Shown here: piece after piece, positions 7,301 through 10,345 of the stretch
Layout of the letters: each line of letters begins with the position of its first letter
Numbering within the stretch: the stretch's first letter is position 1
Assembly: GCA_903895475.1 (NCBI GenBank)
Contig: CAITUF010000308.1
Location: 1-10,345 of the forward strand
Direction: 5' to 3'
DNA: 10,345 bases
From: an uncultured Opitutia bacterium
GTDB taxonomy: Bacteria; Verrucomicrobiota; Verrucomicrobiia; Opitutales; UBA953
The notes under the pieces: generated by a model
What the model saw: only the letters and a program-made list of their open reading frames with translations
Told to the model about the DNA's origin: nothing
The model's database searches: none
Program-made: the position numbers and the translations under genes

Positions 7301-9841
7301 GTCTCCGCGTACGCGCGCCAATTCGTCGAGCAGTTGCCGAAGCCAGACATCGACTCCTTAACCGGCCTGCCGCCGACCGTGGCCATTGAACAGCGCGTCA
7401 CGCGGGGCTCGTCTAAGTCCACCGTCGCGACCGTCACGGAAGTCGCCCAATACCTACGCGTCTTGTTCGCGCGAGCGGGCGTACTTCATAGCCCAGTCAC
7501 CGGCGAACCACTAGAGGAGATGACGGAAGACGCCGTCATCCGACTCGTCGCCAAACGCTTACAGGCCTTAAAGAAAGGCAAGCTACTCTTGGCGGCGCCG
7601 CTGGTTCGGTCCCGCAAGGGCCATCACCGTCCGCTCGCCGAATGGGCGGAGAACAAGGGCCTCCGCCTCATGCGCTGCGACGGTAAACTGACGCCCGTCG
7701 CCGGCTTCGAAGGGCTGGACCGTTACCGCGAACATGATGTCGATGCGGTCTTCGCGGTGTTGCGTGCAGACGGCACCATCTTACACCCTGACGAAACCGA
7801 AGAGAGCGGAGAGAAAGCGCTGCGAACGCTGGTGCGCGTGACACTCCTCGCCGGCAAAGGGGCCTGTCTCCTCATTGATGAACGTGGCCAGCAGGTCGCC
7901 TTCCTCTCCACCTCACGCAGCGACCCCGCCACCGGTGAATCTTATCCAGAGGTTGACCCAAAGCATCTCTCTTGGAACTCCCCTCGTGGCTGGTGTCCAG
8001 ACTGTCGCGGGCACGGGCTCGAAGTGACCACTTTCGCCGCCGACGAAGAAGAGACTCTCAATGAAAATGCTCTGGCGGATCGCGTGGGCGAAGCCGTCTG
8101 CTCCACGTGCCGAGGCGAACGCTTGGGTCCCATCGGCCGCTCGGTTAAATTACACGGCAAGGGCGGCAAGAGCCTTTCGCTCCCGAATCTCCTGCGCCTC
8201 CAACCCGACGAGGCACTTACTTACCTCGGTGGCCTAACCCTGGGCCCCCGCGAAAAGGCGGTGGTCGGAGCGCTCCTGCCTGAGATTGCCGCCCGCCTGA
8301 AGTTCCTGAGTTCCGTGGGCCTAGGCTACCTCGCCTTGGACCGTGGCGCCGACACGCTCTCGGGTGGTGAAGCCCAACGCATCCGTCTCGCCGCCCAGCT
8401 CGGCTCGACCCTTTCGGGCGCACTCTACGTCCTCGACGAGCCCAGCATCGGCCTGCACCCACGCGACAACGATCGCCTCATCGAGTCGCTCCGCGACCTC
8501 CGCGACCGCGGCAATACTGTCCTCGTCGTCGAACACGACGAAGACACCATGCGCGCGGCTGATCGCATCATCGACCTCGGGCCAGGCGCGGGCGTCCACG
8601 GCGGACGCATCATCGCCGAAGGTACGGCACACGACCTCGAAACTAATCCCGCTTCGGTCACGGGACAGTCTCTAAAGTCGGCTATCCCCCACCCCTTGCG
8701 CGGGACGCGCCGGGCCATCGCAGGCAAGGATGCGCCCGCGGAATGGATTCGCGTGAAACAAGCTTCGTTACGCAATCTCAAGCACTTCGACGTCACTTTC
8801 CCGACTGGGCGTCTCTCGGTTGTCTGTGGCGTATCAGGCGCAGGAAAGAGCACCCTCATGACGGACCTAGTCGCCCCGGCGGCGCGGCTGGCGATTTCCA
8901 AGAAGAAGGACGGGCTGCACGGCAAAGAAGCCACCGAAGTCATCGCCAACGGCTGCAAGCCAGCGTTCCAGAACCTGACTGGCCTGAAGTCCTTCCGCCA
9001 GCTTGTGATTGTCGACCAAGAGCCCATCGGCAAGACGCCGCGCTCGACGCCGGCGACGTATATCGGCGCCTGGGACTTAATCCGTGAACGCTTAGCCGCA
9101 TTACCAGAAGCCTCGATTCGCGGGCATGGCGCCGGCTTCTTTTCCTTCAACACCTCTGGCGGTCGTTGCGAAGCCTGCTCCGGCGCCGGGCGAATCAAAT
9201 TGGAGATGAGTTTCCTGCCGGACACCTATGTGCCTTGCGAAGAATGTCAGGGCACGCGCTACGGCACCGTTGCTCGCGCAATCCGCTGGAACGGAAAATC
9301 AGCCGCCGACCTTCTGTCTATGACTTTCGAGGAAGGTGCCGAGTTCTTCTCCTTCGACGCCAAACTCCGCGACCTCTGTGGCCTAATGACCAAGACCGGC
9401 TTGGGTTACCTCACGCTCGGACAAAGCAGCCCGACGCTTTCCGGTGGCGAGGCCCAACGCCTCAAGCTCGTCAGTGAACTCGCCAAGGGCTTACCCACCT
9501 TCCGGGAGCGTGCACGCGGACAGATTCGCCCTAACCTGTACCTCCTGGAAGAACCCACCATCGGACTGCACCAATCCGATTGTCGTCGCCTCATCGAACT
9601 CTTGCACGCGCTGGTCGACCAAGGCCACACTGTGGTGGTCATCGAGCACCATCCCGACGTCATTGCCGAAGCCGACTGGGTCGTGGAAATCGGACCAGAA
9701 GGCGGTCAAGCGGGCGGGCAGCTCGTCCACCAAGGTGATCCTGAGTCCTTGGCGGCCAAGAAAGGCTCCCCCACGGCACCCGCCTTGGCTTTGACCTTGA
9801 AGCGCGGGAAGACGAAGGCCGCCCCCAAGAAGAAAGCCTGA
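4310..9841 (+). CDS. uvrA: Double-length UvrA, excinuclease ABC ATPase (tandem fusion)
   Basis: UvrA is the damage-sensing ATPase that loads UvrB in nucleotide excision repair. A normal UvrA is about 940 residues and dimerises; this 1843-residue chain holds two UvrA units and four ABC modules. Walker A lysines are K42, K636, K978 and K1513. The signatures are LSGGEVQR (477-484) and LSGGEAQR (816, 1350, 1710). Walker B pairs are D503-E504, D845-E846, D1376-E1377 and E1747-E1748, the last with Glu for Asp. H-loop histidines are H536, H878, H1409 and H1780. The C-terminal zinc finger is intact in both units (C726/729/749/752 and C1620/1623/1643/1646). The N-terminal CxxC-CxxC site keeps only its second pair (C278/C281, C1229/C1232). 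The insertion domain is present in unit one and missing in unit two; the RKGHH motif of the UvrB-binding domain is only in unit two. The tail is lysine-rich. A GTG start at 4289 would add seven residues. Confidence 0.96.
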   Translation: MPAAQPDAIRLRGVRQNNLKGFDIDIPIGKLVVVTGLSGAGKSSLVFDTLHAEGQRRYVETFSPYVRQFLELLPAPALDSAENVRPSVAIKQGNAVRTSRSTVGTMTELCDWFKVWFAHRAELLDPASGQPVVPQGPAAAWDACLQAHVGQGVVLAFAVQKPAGLAWPAIAEEFVRAGFTRAFVSGQRLRLGEEAIPEDADETLIIQDRLTISAAEASRFHEAALVAFRLGGGRMRLLTDAGVEIGRFSEILESPVDGRRFRPATPALFSFNSPIGACPDCRGFGRVIGLDWKKIIPDPKLTLAEGAVAPFQGNVYGESQRDLAKACKKKGIPLDVPWNKLTVAHRRYLEDGDPTYVPGEWESKWYGIRGFFRWLESSTYKMHVRVFLSRWRAYEECPKCRGQRFREESLWWRWQGRSLPELYALPVTELRTLLRPYAPKDSRHPADHALEAMLARLGYLEAVGLGYLALDRLSRTLSGGEVQRVNLTSCLGACLADTVFVLDEPSVGMHARDLSRMVGILRSLVEQGNTVVVVEHDESVMRAADWLIEIGPRPGAAGGHLVYAGKPTGILKAKDSVTGAWLSGRSQPATRAPRPVTDTTPRLRIEGATVNNLRDFSCTLPLGRLVGLCGVSGSGKSTLLHQVIGRRDPESGDTSAQGHGKLQFDREHEEVALVDQSPATRTPRSNPALYVGAWDAIRNLLGNSEEAKAAGLTPSHFSFNAGEGRCERCGGAGWETVEMQFVSDVALPCPSCNGKRFRDEVLAFQFDGKSVGDLMAMSVTEVRAFLGGRTPASQQLAVLEEVGLGYLSLGQPLTTLSGGEAQRLKLVRYLGRLDPRKPGALLLLDEPTTGLHREDVTRLIALLHRLADAGHSLIVVEHHLDVLKACDWILEMGPEAGPGGGLLVAEGTPAQVAKAGTTTGNFLAAGDAAFATPDTRTAKPRPTSISLRGAREHNLRDVSLEIPHGSLTVMTGVSGSGKSSLAFDILFSEGQRRFLECVSAYARQFVEQLPKPDIDSLTGLPPTVAIEQRVTRGSSKSTVATVTEVAQYLRVLFARAGVLHSPVTGEPLEEMTEDAVIRLVAKRLQALKKGKLLLAAPLVRSRKGHHRPLAEWAENKGLRLMRCDGKLTPVAGFEGLDRYREHDVDAVFAVLRADGTILHPDETEESGEKALRTLVRVTLLAGKGACLLIDERGQQVAFLSTSRSDPATGESYPEVDPKHLSWNSPRGWCPDCRGHGLEVTTFAADEEETLNENALADRVGEAVCSTCRGERLGPIGRSVKLHGKGGKSLSLPNLLRLQPDEALTYLGGLTLGPREKAVVGALLPEIAARLKFLSSVGLGYLALDRGADTLSGGEAQRIRLAAQLGSTLSGALYVLDEPSIGLHPRDNDRLIESLRDLRDRGNTVLVVEHDEDTMRAADRIIDLGPGAGVHGGRIIAEGTAHDLETNPASVTGQSLKSAIPHPLRGTRRAIAGKDAPAEWIRVKQASLRNLKHFDVTFPTGRLSVVCGVSGAGKSTLMTDLVAPAARLAISKKKDGLHGKEATEVIANGCKPAFQNLTGLKSFRQLVIVDQEPIGKTPRSTPATYIGAWDLIRERLAALPEASIRGHGAGFFSFNTSGGRCEACSGAGRIKLEMSFLPDTYVPCEECQGTRYGTVARAIRWNGKSAADLLSMTFEEGAEFFSFDAKLRDLCGLMTKTGLGYLTLGQSSPTLSGGEAQRLKLVSELAKGLPTFRERARGQIRPNLYLLEEPTIGLHQSDCRRLIELLHALVDQGHTVVVIEHHPDVIAEADWVVEIGPEGGQAGGQLVHQGDPESLAAKKGSPTAPALALTLKRGKTKAAPKKKA
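4331..7078 (+). repeat. First UvrA unit of the internal duplication
   Basis: Residues about 8-923 of the fused protein align in order with a complete UvrA: ABC1 Walker A, a region in the position of the UvrB-binding domain (121-251) with little resemblance to it, half of the N-terminal zinc site, the insertion domain (285-393), the CPKC pair (C397/C400), ABC1 signature and Walker B, then the whole ABC2 with its four-cysteine zinc finger. ABC1 is the more divergent here (LSGGEVQR, DEPSVGMH). The repeat is evident at protein level; the DNA copies have drifted apart, so the duplication is old. Confidence 0.9.
5162..5488 (+). other. UvrA insertion domain, present only in the first unit
   Basis: Residues 285-393 lie between the cysteine pairs C278/C281 and C397/C400. 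Landmarks of the family's DNA-contacting insertion domain are visible: DPKLTLAEGAV, matching E. coli NPELSLAGGAI, and GIPLDVPWNKL, matching the KFDVEAPWGSL region. Between the equivalent cysteine pairs of the second unit (C1232 to C1264) only 31 residues remain, so the domain is absent there. Confidence 0.75.
7136..9733 (+). repeat. Second UvrA unit of the internal duplication
   Basis: Residues about 943-1808 repeat the UvrA order. ABC1 is close to the canonical form (SGSGKSSLAFD, LSGGEAQRIRLA, DEPSIGLH). The UvrB-binding region (1055-1200) keeps APLVRSRKGHH, matching E. coli APIIKERKGEH. The insertion domain is missing, and ABC2 has LLEEPTIGLH in place of the usual LLDEPTTGLH. Both units share GAWD after the TPRSxPAxY motif, where E. 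coli has GVFT, suggesting they have evolved together since the duplication. Confidence 0.9.
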
Positions 9842-9863
9842 AGAAACTACGATAGCCGCAGGA

Positions 9864-9889
9864 GGGCTTACGGCCGAATAACGGCGCCC
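9864..9889 (+). terminator. Bulged hairpin after uvrA, possible weak terminator
   Basis: GGGC (9864-9867) pairs with GCCC (9886-9889), and inside it GCCG (9873-9876) pairs with CGGC (9882-9885) around an AATAA loop, leaving a five-base bulge on the left arm. It starts 22 bases after the uvrA stop. There is no T-run after it, so a standard intrinsic terminator is not supported. It is the only GC-rich fold I found in the 124-base gap. Confidence 0.25.
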
Positions 9890-9941
9890 GCAGCCTATCC
9901 CGCCGCATTAGGTATAGGTTCGCTTTGACCCGCCCCCGTTT

Positions 9942-9960
9942 TAGGTCAATTTTTGGCCTA
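9942..9960 (+). promoter_or_regulatory. Short inverted repeat just upstream of the last gene
   Basis: TAGGTC (9942-9947) and GGCCTA (9955-9960) form a six-pair stem with one G-T wobble and a seven-base loop, ending five bases before the ATG at 9966. A TTGACC at 9925-9930 resembles a -35 box, but the matching -10 position (AATTTT) is poor. No Shine-Dalgarno is seen before the ATG. It could be an operator, a leader hairpin or chance. Confidence 0.2.
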
Positions 9961-9965
9961 GCACC

Positions 9966-10345
9966 ATGTCTGGCTCCCCTCAAAAATCGCGCCCGCGAGT
10001 TTCCGCACCGAAGCCGAGTGCCAATGCCGATCTATGGATCATCGGTATTCTCTTCCCCATCCTCGTCGTCGGTGGCTGGTTCGGCTGGCAAGTCTATGAA
10101 CGCGTCACGCTGCAGACAAAACTGCCGCCCAAGGCGGATCGCGGACTCATTGACAGCCTCGCGGGGGTCTTCCGTCCAGCTGAAGCCATTGAAACCAAGA
10201 CCGAAGTTCCCCTGGCGGTCATCGTCCCGCCGAAACCGACGATCGAGCCCGTCGTCGTAGTGCCACCCAAGGTCGTCGAAGAGCCCCTGCCGCCGATGGC
10301 GTTACAGCCTTACCCCTTCACGGGACCGGACCTCCGCGACCCGCA
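9966..10345 (+). CDS. Single-pass membrane protein, proline/valine-rich, 3' end outside window
   Basis: The frame is open from the ATG at 9966 to the right edge, giving 126 residues with no stop. The N-terminus is basic (K7, R9, R11, K16), followed by one strongly hydrophobic helix at about 23-43 (LWIIGILFPILVVGGWFGW). The basic start puts the N-terminus in the cytoplasm and the rest outside the membrane; an uncleaved anchor is more likely than a signal peptide. The outer part is rich in Pro, Val, Glu and Lys (for example VVVVPPKVVEEPLPP at 96-110), typical of a flexible spacer reaching through the periplasm to a domain not in this window. I do not recognise a family. The 124-base gap before it suggests its own promoter. 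It is distinct from uvrA and in the same direction. Confidence 0.6.
   Translation, partial: MSGSPQKSRPRVSAPKPSANADLWIIGILFPILVVGGWFGWQVYERVTLQTKLPPKADRGLIDSLAGVFRPAEAIETKTEVPLAVIVPPKPTIEPVVVVPPKVVEEPLPPMALQPYPFTGPDLRDP

Noticed and set aside
6793..7437. A 214-codon minus-strand open frame
   Set aside because: It is the complement of the UvrA ABC2/ABC1 junction, has low-complexity composition, and shows no family match.
8425..9225. A 266-codon open frame on the minus strand inside uvrA
   Set aside because: It lies wholly opposite strongly conserved UvrA motifs; its predicted protein is Ser/Arg/Pro-rich with no recognisable domain, as expected from the complement of GC-rich codons.
4310..9841. 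Possibility that the giant uvrA is two genes joined by a sequencing error
   Set aside because: The linker at residues about 923-943 reads smoothly in one frame, with no stop, start or ribosome binding site between the halves, and the complementary domain losses argue for a long-lived fusion.
4310..9841. ABC transporter ATPase annotation
   Set aside because: Zinc fingers, the insertion domain, DQSPxxRTPRSNP-type motifs and EHDE/EHH H-loops are specific to UvrA; there is no membrane domain or transporter partner nearby.
9925..9953. Sigma-70 promoter with TTGACC at 9925
   Set aside because: The -10 position at 17-base spacing is AATTTT, a poor match, so I list only the inverted repeat and do not call a promoter.

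Overview
The window is a compact, one-directional stretch of a GC-rich (about 60% by eye) bacterial chromosome with every gene on the + strand. It reads as ordinary core genome: no mobile element, tRNA, rRNA or CRISPR array was seen. The best clue to the host is the very large UvrA, in which two complete UvrA units are fused head to tail. From memory, double-length UvrA is typical of Chlamydiae and other members of the Planctomycetes-Verrucomicrobia-Chlamydiae group. With an aerobic heme A pathway next to it, a free-living Verrucomicrobiota member (perhaps Opitutales-like) is my best guess, but it is an inference and not proven by the sequence.

Layout: (1) 1-1258, the 3' end of a TPR-like helical repeat protein that runs off the left edge. 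(2) 1264-1677, a SufE-type sulfur acceptor protein for Fe-S cluster assembly. (3) 1719-2696 and 2752-3678, heme A synthase (CtaA/COX15) and heme O synthase (CtaB), the two enzymes that turn heme B into heme A for cytochrome c oxidase. (4) 3683-4264, 5-formyltetrahydrofolate cyclo-ligase. (5) 4310-9841, the giant UvrA with four ABC ATPase modules. (6) 9842-9965, a 124-base gap with two small inverted repeats. (7) 9966 to the right edge, the start of a single-pass membrane protein with a proline/valine-rich extracytoplasmic part, function unknown.

The first six genes are separated by only about 4 to 55 bases, so they may share one transcript. CtaB makes heme O and CtaA oxidises it to heme A. 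SufE (Fe-S supply) and the folate cyclo-ligase are housekeeping functions that share the cluster without an obvious pathway link, and UvrA is the damage-recognition ATPase of nucleotide excision repair.

The most interesting signal is inside UvrA. The two halves have diverged in complementary ways. The first half keeps the DNA-contacting insertion domain but has lost the recognisable UvrB-binding motif. The second half keeps the UvrB-binding motif but has lost the insertion domain. Both halves have lost the first CxxC pair of the N-terminal zinc site, and the fourth ATPase has Glu-Glu where Walker B normally has Asp-Glu. This suggests one polypeptide acting as a pseudo-dimer with divided labour.
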